A stretch of 64,000 bases of DNA from Hyperoodon ampullatus (lineage: Eukaryota > Chordata > Mammalia > Artiodactyla > Ziphiidae). Location of the stretch: contig OX457057.1 in assembly GCA_949752795.1 (NCBI GenBank), forward strand, positions 157,147,980 through 157,211,979, read 5' to 3'. The notes below the pieces were generated by a model. That model did no database searches. It was given only the letters and a program-made list of their open reading frames with translations, and was not told where the DNA came from. The number at the start of each line of letters is the position of its first letter. Position 1 is the first letter of the stretch. A program made the position numbers and the translations under genes. Of this stretch, positions 23,790-34,807 are shown in pieces.

Positions 23790-24060
23790 GAGAAGGCCCC
23801 TAGATCTATGTGCAAATTGCTTATTGCAGCTTTACCCATAACCAGAAAAGTGGAACCAAAATAAATGTGTATAAAGGATTTGTTAAATTATGATACATAC
23901 ATATAATGTAATACTATTCAGCTGTAAAAAACATTCAGATTATTTTATCACATGGGAAAATGTATATAATATTAAGTATAAGTATAATATTACTGTTTAA
24001 ACATGATTACAATTTTGTTCAAAAATAGGAATTAGAAAAAAGTAGCCAAAAGGAAATATA
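23790..24060 (+). mobile_element. Old L1/HAL1-like fragment, left part
   Basis: TGCAAATTGCTTATTGCAGC, AATACTATTCAGCTGTAAAA and GTAGCCAAAAGGAAATATA are decayed L1/HAL1 3' sequence. It is interrupted by L1-3 and resumes at 29124 (CCAAAATGTTAATAATGATT). Confidence 0.6.
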
Positions 24061-24132
24061 GCAGCAGAAGCAAGAAGAACTACAATGCTGCAGCCTGTGG
24101 AAAAAAAACACGTTCCCAGAAAGATAGACAAG

Positions 24133-25035
24133 ATAAAAAGGCAGAGGCCTATATACCAGATGAAGGAAAAAGATAAAATCCCAGAAAAACAACTAAATGA
24201 AGTGGAGATAGGCAACCTTCCAGAAAAAGAATTCAGAATAATGATAGTGAAGAATGATCTAGGACCTCGGAAAAAGAATGGAGGCAAAGATCAAGAAGAT
24301 GCAAGAAATGTTGAACAAAGACCTAGAAGAATTAAAGAACAAACAAAAGAGATGAATAATACAATACCTGAAATGAAAACTACACTAGAAGGAATCAATA
24401 GCAGAATAACCTAGGCAGAAGAACGGATAAGTGACCTGGAAGACAGAATGGTGGAATTCACTGCTGTGGAACAGAATAAAGAAAAAAGGAAAAGAAATGA
24501 AGACAGCCTAAGAGACCTCTGGAACAACATTAAACACAACAACATTCACATTCTAGGGGTCCCAAAAGGAGAAGAGAGAGAGGAAGGACCAGAGAAAATA
24601 TTTGAAGAGACTATAGTCAAAAACTTCCCAAACATGGAAAAGGAAATAGCCACCCAAGTCCAGGAAGAACAGTGAGTCCCATACAGGATAAACCCAAGGA
24701 GAAACACACCGAGACACATAGTAAACAAATTGGCAAAAATTAAAGACAAAGAAAAATTATTGAAAGCAGCAAGGGAAAAATGACAAATAACATACAAGGG
24801 AACTCCCATAAGGTTAACAGCTGATTTCTCAGCAGAAACTCTATAAGCCAGAAGGGAGTGGCATGATATACTTAAAGTGCTGAAAGGGAAGAACCTACAA
24901 CCAAGTTTACTCTACCCAGCAAGGATCTCATTCAGATTCGATGGAGAAATCAAAAGCTTTACAGACAAGCAAAAGTGAAGAGAATTCAGCACCACCAAAC
25001 CAGCTCTACAACAAATGCTAAAGGAACTTCTCTAG
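24133..25035 (+). pseudogene. L1-3 ORF1, broken
   Basis: The ORF1 start ATG of L1-2 corresponds here to ATA (near 24133), so the normal initiator is lost. An upstream in-frame ATG at 24085 reads into the N-terminus. The frame shifts near 24250 and again near 24300, and a TAG interrupts near 24412. The RRM region is readable at 24448-24675 and ends in TGA. The homologous stops TGA 24781-24783 and TAA 24844-24846 match those of L1-2. The natural stop is 25033-25035. No functional product is possible. Confidence 0.88.
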
Positions 25036-25093
25036 GTGGGAAACACAAGAGAAGAAAAGGACCTACAAAAACAAACCTAAAACAATTAAGAGA

Positions 25094-28000
25094 ATGGTCA
25101 TAGGAACATATATATCAATAACTACCTAAAACGTGAATGGATTAAATGCTCCAACCAAAACACACAGGCTTGCTGAATGGATACAAAAACAGGACCCATA
25201 TATATGCTGTCTGCAAGAGACTCACTTCAGGCCTAGGGACACATACAGACTGAGAGTGAGGGGATGGAAAAAGATATTCCATGCAAATGAAAATCAGAAG
25301 ACAGCTGGAGTAGCTATACTCAAATCAGATAAAATAGACATTAAAATAAAGAATGTTATAAGAGACAAGGAAGGACACTACATAATGATCAAGGGATCAA
25401 TCCAAGAAGAACATATAACAATTATAAATATATATGCACCCAACATAGGAGCACCTCAATACGTAAGGCAACTGCTAACAGCTATAAAATAGGAAATCGA
25501 CAATAACACAATAATAATGAGGGACTTTACCACCTCACTTACACCAATGGACAGATCCAAAATGAAGATAAATAAGGAAACAGAAGCTTTAAATGACACA
25601 ATAGACCAGATAGATTTAATTCCTATTTATGGGACATTCCATCCAAAAACAGCAGATTAAACATTCTTCTCAAGTGCGCACAGAACATTCTTCAGGATAG
25701 ATCACATCTTGGGTCACAAATCAAGCCTCAGTAAATTTAAGAAAATTGAAATTATATCAAGCATCTTTTCTGACCACAACGCTTTGAGATTAGAAATGAA
25801 TTACAGGGAAAAAATCGTAAAAAACACAAACACATGGAGGCTAAACAATACATCACTAAATAACCAAGAGATCACTGAAGAAATGAAAGAGGAAATCAAA
25901 GAATACCTAGAGACAAATGACAATGAAAACATGATGATCCAAAACCTATGGGATGCAGCAAAAGCAGTTCTAACAGGGAAGTTTATAGCTATACAAGCCT
26001 AGCTCAAGAAATAAGAAAAATCTCAAGTAAACAATCTAACCATACACCTAAAGGAGCTAGAGAAAGAAGAACAAACAAAACCCAAAGTTAGCAGAAGGAA
26101 AGAAATCATAAAGATCAGAGCAGAAATAAATGAAATAGAAACAAAGAAAACAATAGCAAAGATCAATAAAACTAAAAGCTGGTTCTTTGAGAAGATACAC
26201 AAAATTGATAAACCATTAGCCAGACTCATCAAGAAAAACAGGGAGAGGACTCAAATGAATAAAATTAGAAATGAAAAAGGAGAAGTTACAACAGACACCG
26301 CAGAAATACAAAGCATCCTAAGAGACTACTACAAGCAACTCTATGCCAATAAAATGGACAACCTGGAAGAAATGGACAAATTCTTAGAAAGGTATAACCT
26401 TCCAAGACTGAACCAGGAAGAAACAGAAAATATGAACAGACCAATCACAAGTAATGAAACTGAAACTGTGATTAAAAATCTTCCAACAATAAAAGCCCAT
26501 GACCAGATGGCTTCACAGGTGAATTCTATCAAACATTTAGAGAAGAGTTAACACCCATCTTCTCAAACTCTTCCAAAAAATTGCAGAGGAAGGAACACTC
26601 TCAAACTCCTTCTATGAGGCCACCATCACCTTGACACCAAAACCAGACAAAGAAACTACAAAAAAAGAAAATTACAGACCAATATCACTGATGAATATCA
26701 ATGCCAAAACCCTCAACAAAATACTAGCAAACAGAATCCAACAATACATTAAAAGGATCATACACCACAACTATTGGGATTTATCCCAGGGATGCAAGGA
26801 TTCTTCAATATATGCAAATCAATCAATGTGATACACCATATTAACAAATTAAAGAGTAAAAACCAGATGATCATCTCAATAGATGCAGAAAAATCTTTTG
26901 ACAAAATTCAACAACGATTATGATAAAAACTCTCCAGAAAGTGGGCATAGAGGGAACCTACCTCAACATAATAAAGGCCATATATGACAAACCCACAGCA
27001 AACATCATTCTCAATGGTGAAAAACTGAAAGCATTTCCTTTAAGATCAGGAATGAGACAAGGATGTCCACTCTCACCACTATTATTCAACATAGTTTGGA
27101 AGTCCTAGCCATGACAATCAGAGAAGAAAAAGAAATAAAAGGAATACAAATTGGAAAAGAAGAAGTAAAACTGTCACTGTTTGCATATGACATGATACTA
27201 TACATAGAGAATCCTAAAAATGCTACCAGAAAACTACTAGAGCTAATCAATGAATTTGGTAAAGTTGCAGGATACAAAATTAATGCACAGAAATCTCTTG
27301 AATTCCTATACACTAATGATGAAAAATCTGAAACAGAAATTATGGAAACACTCCCATTTACCACTGCAACAAAAAGAATAAAATACCTAGGAATAAACCT
27401 ACCTAAGGAGACAAAAGACCTGTATGCAGAAAACTTTAAGACACTGATGAAAGAAATTAAAGATGATACCAACAGATGGAGAGATATACCATGTTTTTTG
27501 ATTGGAAGAATCAATAGAGTGAAAATGACTATACTACCCAAAGCAATCTACAGATTCAATGCAATCCCTATCAAATTACCAATGGCATTTTTTACAGAAC
27601 TAGAACAAATCATCTTACAATTTGTATGGAGACACAAAAGATCCCGAATAGCCAAAGCAGTCTTGAAGGAAAAAAACAGAGCTGGAGGAATCAGACTCCC
27701 TGACTTCACACTATACTACAAATCTATAGTAATCAAGACAATATGCTACTGCCACAAAAACAGAAACATAGATCAATGGAACAAGATAGAAAGCCCAGAG
27801 ATAAACCCATGCACCTATGGTCAACTAATCTATGACAAAGGAGGCAAAGATATACAATGGAGAAGAGAGAGTCTCTTCAATAAGTGGTGCTGGGAAAACT
27901 GGACAACTACATGTAAAAGAATGAAATTAGAACACTCCCTAACACCATACACAAAAATAAACTCAAAATGGATTCGAGACCTAAATGTAAGACCGGACAC

Positions 28001-28903
28001 TATAAACCTCTTAGAGGAAAACATAGGAAGAACACTCTTTGACATAAACCACAGCAAGATCTTTTTTGACCCACCTCCTAGAGTAATGGAAATAAAACAA
28101 AAATAAACAAATGGGACCTAACCAAACTTCAAAGCTTTTGCACAGCAAAGGAAACCATAAACAAGACGAAAAGATAACCCTCAGAATGGGAGAAAATATT
28201 TGCAAACGAATCCATGGACAAAGGATTAATCTCCAAAATATATAAATAGCTCATGCAGCTCAATATTAAAAAAACAAACAACCCAATACAAAAATGGGCA
28301 GACGACCTAAATAGACATTTCTCCAAAGAAGACATACAGATGGCCAAGAAGCACATGAAAAGCTGCTCAACATCACTAATTATTAGAGAAATGCGAATCA
28401 AAACTACAATGAGGTATCACCTCACACCAGTTAGAATGGGCATCATCAGAAAATCTACAAAAAACAACTGCTGGAGAGGGTGTGGAGAAAAGGGAACACT
28501 CTTGCACTGTTGGTGGGAATGTAAATTGATACAGCCACTATGGAGAACAGTATGGAGGTTCCTTAAAAAATTTAAAATAGAATTACCGTATGATCCAGCA
28601 ATCCCACTATTGGGCGTATACCCAGAGAAAACCATAATTCAAAAAGACATATGCACCCCAATGTTCATTGCATCAGTATTTACAATAGCCAGGTCATGGA
28701 AGCAACCTAAATGCCCATCGACCCACAAATGGATAAAGAAGTTGTGGTACATATATACAATGGAATATTACTCAGCCATAAAAAGGAATGAAATTGAGTC
28801 ATTTGTTGATATGTGGATGGATCTAGAGACTGTCATACAGAGTGAAGTAAGTCAGAAAGAGAAAAACAAATATCGTATATTAAAGCATGTATGTGGAACC
28901 TAG
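25094..28903 (+). pseudogene. L1-3 ORF2, broken, RT motif FAYD
   Basis: The start equivalent is ATG 25094 and the stop 28901-28903. The endonuclease part begins LNAPTKTHRLAEWIQKQD (25139 on). A TAG near 25490 and a small deletion near 25556 interrupt it. A long open stretch (27063-28106) covers the second half of RT and the domain after it, with FAYD at 27180-27191 instead of [19 protein letters not shown] occurs near 28487-28530. There are further stops near 26002 and frameshifts near 26495, 26770 and 27100. Confidence 0.9.
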
Positions 28904-29123
28904 AAAAATGGTACCAATGAACAGGTTTGCAGGGCACAAGTTGAGACACAGATGTAGAGAACAAACGTATGGACACCAAGGGGGGAAAGCCGCAGGTGGG
29001 TGGGGATGGTGGTGTGATGAATTGGCCTATTGGGATTGACATGTATACACTGATGTGTATAAAGCTGATGACTAATAAGAACCTGCAGTATAAAAAAACA
29101 AACAATCAAAAAAAGGAAATATA

Positions 29124-29360
29124 CCAAAATGTTAATAATGATTATCTCTGGAGTGATACAATTAGGGATGAGTCTTTCTTCACATTCTTTGCCGAGGTTC
29201 TATATTATTCACAAGAATGTATGATTTTAGCTTTCAGTTTGTCTTTTGGATGCAGAGACACTCTGAATTGGGTTAATCTTAATCAATTCAGTAAACAGTC
29301 TCCTCATTGGTCCATGCATAGCCATTATTTATTCATTTGTTTATTACAGTGTAGTAAGTA
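29124..29360 (+). mobile_element. Old L1/HAL1-like fragment, right part
   Basis: AATGTTAATAATGATTATCT, CTCTGGAGTGATACAATTAG and TTCTATATTATTCACAAGAA continue the element interrupted at 24060. Confidence 0.5.
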
Positions 29361-29479
29361 CTCATATACCCAATGCTAAATATAAAAGCTAGGACTAAAA
29401 TAAAAATTTGCATCTAGGCATGAATCTTCTCCTATCCCACTCACTACTTTTCTTTACTCAAGATGACCACTTTCCCAAA

Positions 29480-29990
29480 TCTCATAATTCCCTTCTTTTC
29501 CTTTTAATAAAGTTGTATACGGATACATGCTTTTGTAAAGCTATCTTAGCTATATATTTTTTTTATCTTGGTGGCTTCAACTTTAAGACCATAGTATGTT
29601 ATATATTATCTTCTAGGACTGTATTCACTTAATATTGCTGAAGTTCATCTGTATTGATGCATATGCCACTGGAGATCATTTATTTTGATTACTAGGTAAT
29701 ATTCTATTGTGCAACTATATTACTGTTCTTTCTGTATTTTAGGTTATTTCCAGACTTTTCCTGTTATGAACAGTACTATGGATATTCTTGTACATGTCTT
29801 CCCAGTGTCCCTGTATACCAATTTGGATATAAACCTGTGAGTGGAAATGCTTGTCATAGGGTATGTGAAACTTCAAACTGTTTTTTTCAAAGTGGTTGCA
29901 TCAGTCCATACATATTCCCACCAGCAGTGTATGAGATCCTATGAATCTGTATCCTTACCAGCATTTGGTATTGCCAGCTGTATTGCTTTT
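29480..29990 (-). mobile_element. Old L1M fragment, antisense
   Basis: The texts TGAACAGTACTATGGATATT, GAGTGGAAATGCTTGTCATA and AAAGTGGTTGCATCAGTCC, then CCCACCAGCAGTGTATGAGA, are the reverse of old L1 3' sequence. Confidence 0.7.
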
Positions 29991-31024
29991 ATATTCAGGA
30001 AAAGAAGTTTTCTAAAACAAACTAAGAACAAAAACAAAACTGCCTTGCCCTCCCTTCCCCCAAACTCCAGGAAAGATTCGGGGCACAGGAAGTGGTATAT
30101 AAAACTATTCCTCCACCAACAGCTTTTCACCTTCTTCTAGCTCTAGAAACCCTCTTCTAGCAATGAGTTGGAAACAGTGTGGGGGTGTGAGAAGTAGGAA
30201 AACTGCAGAATTTTGTGTCATGAGGACTCTTTCCAGCCGATGGTGAAATTATTCTGAATAATTAGAATTAGAATTCTAATTAAAATTAGAAACCTCTTAT
30301 TCTCTCTTTCTTTTTGTCTCTGTCTTTCCACCTCTTTCTCTTTCTCTCCTGAAATACAAACACTGGACCAGACGTATCATTTTTATTCTCTGCAGTATGT
30401 TCCTAAAATACTCACCTTGCAATCCTCTGCAAATATCAGAGAACTGACCTGCTATCTAGTGTTTTCTTTTTTCTTGACTACAGAGTAAGAACCTGCCAGT
30501 TACACTAAGTGGGGTGAGGGGTTCCCTGAACAAGCATTGCAGAGAATGAGAAATTCAGAACCATAAGAATTGGAAAACCTATTTCAACAGCAGCACTCTG
30601 CTTGCCTCTCCTTTCAAAACTGAGTCCTAGTTTCTATCACTTTGCAGTAGCCTGTGACATGATACAGAACACCAGATGGACATGAGAATCTGTGATTTTG
30701 CCCATTGATTCTGAGAAAGGTAGGCAGCCCACTTTTAAATATACAGAAAAACAACCAGGATAAGCTTGAGGGCCAAACTGATTCTCAACCTGGAATTATC
30801 ATTCAGCCTAGAGGGCAGACCCCAGAGGCATAGTTCCACAGCAGTTCCACAAGGTAAATCAGCCTGCCTCAGGACAGTGGTTTTCCAACTAGGTTTAGCA
30901 GGGCTGTCTCAGAGCTCTGGAGAAAGGAGGAGAGTCAGGGAGGCAGTTAGAAACCCACTTTGAGATAGAAATAGAGTAGCTTCAAAAAGTCTTTAACATA
31001 TTTGGTCAAAATCAATTTTCTTAT
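29991..31024. other. Unassigned DNA with a short C/T-rich run
   Basis: No gene is recognised. There is a pyrimidine-rich run near 30299-30348 (TCTCTCTTTCTTTTTGTCTC and on). Confidence 0.45.
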
Positions 31025-31149
31025 GAAAAAAAAATTTTTTTTTTCTGGCCATGCAGCTTACAGGATCTTAGTTCCCTGACTGAGATCAAAACTGTGCCCC
31101 CTGCAGTGGAAGCACAGAGTCCTAACCACTGGACTGCCAGGGAATTCCC
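31025..31149 (-). mobile_element. Short CHR/tRNA-Glu-type SINE, antisense
   Basis: A-T run, then CTGGCCATGCAGCTTACAGG, ending CCACTGGACTGCCAGGGAAT. This is the older cetartiodactyl tRNA-derived family, shorter than CHR-2. Confidence 0.8.
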
Positions 31150-31588
31150 AATAGTCCTCTATCTTAAAGAAAGTTTAGAGACCATTGACAATGTTTAGAT
31201 CTTAAGGTCTAAGAGTAACAGAGGTATAGATCTGAAACACTCTTTGGAACAGCAGAGTTATATGAGATGAAGTTAGATGTGGATTCTATGTTGCAGAAGG
31301 CAGGTCCATGTGATTTCAAAACCAGCCAAGTGGGAAATAAGGCTTGACTCTTCTGATAAAAATTAAGGAGCTGAACATAAGACTCTTAATTCAACATGAG
31401 TAAAATTATTAGGGGAAAGGAATCTGTGCCACTTTTGTTCACCATTGTCTTGTTTTCCTAGCACAGTGCCTGGTACATAATGGGTGTTGAAAGACTTGAG
31501 AAAGGAAGAAAGAAAAAGGATGGAGGGAGGCATATCACGTGGGCAGGACCAAGAGTCTTTTTATAAAATAATAAAGATTTTTCCAAAA

Positions 31589-31589
31589 A

Positions 31590-31627
<38 letters not shown>

Positions 31628-31632
31628 ACACA
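31589..31632. repeat. (CA)n microsatellite
   Basis: Uninterrupted AC dinucleotides with one ATAC interruption near 31621. Confidence 0.97.
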
Positions 31633-31790
31633 GGAGAATCTCAAGTTTTTCACCAGAGAGCGCAATGAAGAAAAATTCAGAATACTAATTAGCAAACATT
31701 TACCTCATCTACAGAAAAATTCAAACATACCTGTCACACATCTCATTTTAAACAGCAATGGTTCCTTCCAGTAGAAATTGGTTGTGAAAT

Positions 31791-32228
31791 TGTTACCGAG
31801 TCCAAGTTCATACTGCTCACCACATGACAGGCCAATAAATCGCAAGATAAATTGTTGGGGCAAGGAATAGTGACTTTATTCAGAAAGCCAGCAGACCGAG
31901 AAGATGGTGGACTTGTGTTCCAAAGAACCATTTTGCCTGAGCTAGAATTCAGGCTTCTTTTGTACTAAAAGGGGAGGAAGTAAAGCCAAACATTTCCTGG
32001 CCAGTCAGCCTCTGGAGGGGAAGTTTAATTTCTCTCTTCCTGCAGTCATTCACAGGAGGGCCTTGTCAGGATGTTTCATGTGAGCTAAATGATGGTATTT
32101 TAGCTTAATGCTCATTACTGGGGAGGCAGGGTTCCCAGAGATGGGCCATTATGTATAATTTAAGCTTATAGGCAACATCCATTTAGTGATTAACTTGTAA
32201 TAGAATACAAAGATTCTTCCCTATTACA
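31791..32228 (-). mobile_element. ERV 3' LTR
   Basis: Minus-strand ends are TGTAATAGGG and CGGTAACA. The AATAAA polyadenylation signal reads on + as CTTTATT at 31871-31877. It matches the LTR at 37096 along its whole length with roughly one difference in ten by eye. Confidence 0.93.
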
Positions 32229-32459
32229 ATTCCCTACTGTCAATGTCCATTCCACAATCTTGTGGGGAAAGGGACAAGACTGCTTTGACTACTTTCTGCT
32301 GAATGAGGGTGATAAATATTCTCTAGAATCTTTAGTCAGTAGTAAAATCCTCTTCCCTTTTTTATCTACCACTATTTAAACCTGATGAAACCCCTTAGCA
32401 TGTTGTTTTCTAATTTGTAATTGAACTTGGAGTTTTGGTTCCAGCTCCCAATACATATA
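32229..32459 (-). other. ERV interval between integrase and 3' LTR; env nearly absent
   Basis: Only about 230 bp lie where a complete provirus has an env gene of some 2 kb. Minus-strand text includes short readable peptides but no signal peptide, furin site or fusion peptide that I can recognise. A polypurine stretch AAAAAAGGGAAGAGG (minus strand of 32350-32365) is present but is not next to the LTR. Confidence 0.6.
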
Positions 32460-33149
32460 CTAAATTCCTGTGCTATTTATTTGGACAAAATTAAACAAAT
32501 AGGTTGACCCTTCTCCAGCTATAATGAAATTACCATCTACTTTAGTTGGATAGGCAGACCTGTTGGAGGCAACTGCATGAACAGAGGTTAGCATAGTGCC
32601 CAAACTTTTAACATAATGGGCAACTGCTATGCCTTTTAGAGCATTTATAGATTCTCTCACCAGGGCAGACACCTGGAATGGCCTATCACACGATATTTCA
32701 AAGGGGGTTAATTTAAGCCTGCTTCTGGGAGCCACTGATCCATAGTAGGGTAACTGGCAAGGCCCTATCCCAAGAAAATTAGTATCTTGAGATAATTTTA
32801 ATAGTGTTCCTTTTTAACAATGTTCCTTTTTAATGTATGATTCTTTTTCTTGTTTTTTTTCTGTTGACTGTGGTCTCCAGATTGAATGCAGTTTCAATGC
32901 CTTAATCCAAATCAGGGGATAATTTCCTTAAGGAGGGCTTTAACTACTTCAAGACTTTCTGTACAAGTGGAATATGCTTCCACTCACCCTGAAAAAGATA
33001 AAACACTAGCAGATTATCTAAAATTTCCTGCAACTCGAGGCATTTGAGTAAAGTCTATTTTCCACTTCCTGGTAGAGCAGGTGCTCCTGTGTTGAGTCCC
33101 CATCTGGGGAGGTCTGACAGTAGTCATTGTGTTATTTTTAGCACAAATC
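32460..33149 (-). pseudogene. Retroviral integrase (pol 3' part) remnant
   Basis: Integrase joins viral DNA to the host genome. The minus strand from 33149 reads a gamma-type integrase. Near 33040-33070 is KIDFTQMPRVAGNF, where DFTQMP holds the first catalytic Asp. Near 32965-32985 SFSG-VEAYST corresponds to the TFSGWVEA block. Then VVKALLKEIIP precedes FGL. Near 32675-32705 RLKLTPFEISCDRPFQV corresponds to the SPFEILYGRPF block. In-frame stops and deletions remove the second Asp block and scatter the rest. The visible start, just after the ITGA2 part, is CAKNNTMTTVRPPQMGTQH, so the N-terminal zinc-binding half is missing. Non-functional. Confidence 0.85.
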
Positions 33150-33361
33150 ATGGTCTTCTGCAAGCACCTTTCATTATTTTCTTTAAGTAAACCCCCGGAG
33201 GTTACTCTGGATGATTATTGGTCTGCATCAATTGTGATGTTATGTACAATGGCCACTTGATTGTTTTGCTTAGTAGGTCTTGCTTAGTAGGTCTAAACTC
33301 ACACTGAAGCAGAGTTTGAGGTTCATCTCAGAATTCTTGTTGAGCCAAGTGATTTTTTTCT

Positions 33362-33570
33362 TTTTTTTTTTTTTTTTTGCGGTACGTGGGCCTCTCACTG
33401 TTGTGGCCTCTCCCGTTGCGGAGCACAGGCTCCGGACGCGCAGGCTCAGCGGCCATGGCTCACGGGCCCAGCCGCTCCGTGGCATGTGGGATCCTCCCAG
33501 ACCGGGGCACGAACCCGTGTCCCCTGCATTGCCAGGCGGACTCTCTACCACTGCGCCACCAGGGAAGCCC
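33362..33570 (-). mobile_element. CHR-type SINE, antisense, in the ERV ITGA2 segment
   Basis: T run then GCGGTACGTGGGCC..., ending CCACCAGGGAAGCCC. The 13-bp TSD GTGATTTTTTTCT lies at 33349-33361 and 33571-33583. Confidence 0.95.
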
Positions 33571-33700
33571 GTGATTTTTTTCTGGTGCGAATGAAACATC
33601 TGCAGATACATCAGGAATACTTGGGACCAGAGTTGAACAACCTGTCCAAGGGCACCAATGGACACATCAGTGATGGAATCCCCATTTAAATCTCCATAGC

Positions 33701-33996
33701 TGGGAGGGGGAAGGGTAAGCTGTGACAAAGCAAGAGAGTGGCATGGACATATATACACTACCAAACGTAAAATAGATAGCTAGTAGGAAGTAGCCGCATA
33801 GCACAGGGAGATCAGCTAGGTGGTTTGTGACCACCTAGAGGGGTGGGATAGGGAGGGTGTGAGGGAGGGAGATGCAAGAGGGAAGGGATATGGGAACATA
33901 TGTATAACTGATTCACTTTGTTATAAAGCAGAAACTAACACACCACTGTAAAGCAATTATACTCCAATAAAGATGTTAAAATAAATAAATAAAAAA
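33701..33996 (+). mobile_element. 5'-truncated L1 3' end in the ERV ITGA2 segment
   Basis: About 296 bp of L1-1-type 3' UTR (AGGGTAAGCTGTGACAAAGC to AATAAAGATG plus an AAAT-rich tail). The 14-bp TSD TAAATCTCCATAGC lies at 33687-33700 and 33997-34010. It splits the GDLNGDSITD calcium loop of the ITGA2 fragment. Confidence 0.95.
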
Positions 33997-34639
33997 TAAA
34001 TCTCCATAGCCATCTAGGGATCTCCAAAAGTATTGAATATGGCTTCTAAAAGCTCCATTGGATCCCAGGATTTTCTGGGAATACCTCATGTGAATGGTGC
34101 CCTCATGACCACTGTAGATGTACACAGCTCCAGAGTTCTGATTTTCCAAAGGTGAATCAACGATCACATCATTAAAGCCATCCATGTTGATGTCTGAAAG
34201 AGCTGCAATGGCTGAACCAAACTGAGCATTTTCAACACCCTCGGGGCCTTCCACAAATTGGTGCCAATTCAAAACACCCATTGTGATAGTAAATGGGTAG
34301 ATTGTTCCTTTCTCTTTCTTTAGGTCATTCATGTGCATAGGCACACCTATCAAGAGCACATCTGTAATGGTGTCTTTATCCACATCGACTGAACACAGCA
34401 CACTACCAAAATAGCCGATCTGGTCACCTCTGTGAGACTGAGTAACTGACACTGCCATTCTCATGAACACTGTGTAGTACTGTCTGGCTAGTATAATTCA
34501 CCCCAGTAGCAAAGTGGACACTTTTTCCAGTAGGAATTGAAGCCACAGAGTAACCTAAATACGAGCGCCATCTGTAGGCTTAAAGCATGTTCTGGTGGGA
34601 CTCTGATGTCAAGCTGTTCTGGTGAAAAACTTCAGGGTG

Positions 34640-34807
34640 AGGTCTATCAGACTGTTCATCAGCTCATTCCTCACTGTCAGTTTCACTTGGGGCTCCTGTG
34701 GGGAATTAGGTGCCTCAAGTCCAAGGGAGCCCCTGGGCCTCTTCATTCATCAGAGTGATCCTCTCTTTCTACCATATGAGAGGCTCTCAACTTTTATTGT
34801 TTTTCTT
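34640..34807 (-). pseudogene. Retroviral protease start, cut off at the ITGA2 junction
   Basis: On the minus strand, downstream of the nucleocapsid zinc knuckle, the text reads GPGAPLDLRHLIPH-type leader, then EPQVKLTVRNELMNSLID. This matches the beta strand leading to the retropepsin active site, but the expected Asp-Thr-Gly triplet after LID is replaced by unrelated residues. The viral sequence therefore ends within a few codons of 34655, or is scrambled there, close to where ITGA2 begins. Confidence 0.6.

Larger units (their letters stand above)
24061..29110 (+). mobile_element. LINE-1 copy L1-3, truncated just upstream of ORF1
   Basis: It starts GCAGCAGAAGCAAGAAGAAC, which is the last part of the 5' UTR, and runs through ORF1, ORF2 and the 3' UTR (GATGACTAATAAGAACCTGC) to an A-rich tail. 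The 13-bp TSD AAAAGGAAATATA lies at 24048-24060 and 29111-29123. It belongs to the same subfamily as L1-2: same 3' UTR, same ORF1 stops and same RT change. It inserted independently. Confidence 0.95.
33150..34575 (-). pseudogene. ITGA2: Captured integrin alpha-2 coding segment, intronless, inside ERV
   Basis: ITGA2 is the alpha subunit of the collagen receptor alpha2-beta1. About 0.9 kb of its coding sequence remains after removing the two inserted repeats. In order on the minus strand: YLGYSVASIPTGKSVHF (from about 34561), HRGDQIGYFGSVLCS, DVDKDTITD, SDINMDGFNDVIVDSPLENQ, QKILGSNGAFRSH, GDLNGDSITDVSIGALGQVV, LNKNSEMNLKLCFSV, NNERCLQK (ending about 33150). These are the calcium-binding FG-GAP blades of the beta-propeller and the start of the thigh region. 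The three DxDxDG-like loops survive. The propeller part has a 164-codon open frame (33976-34470). A short tandem duplication near 33280 and stops break the rest. The length without introns shows mRNA origin. There is no poly(A), start or stop codon. Confidence 0.9.

Noticed and set aside
33976..34470. 164-codon ITGA2-like open frame as a functional gene
   Set aside because: It lacks start, stop, signal peptide, I-domain and membrane segment. It lies inside a defective provirus and is split by an L1 and a SINE.
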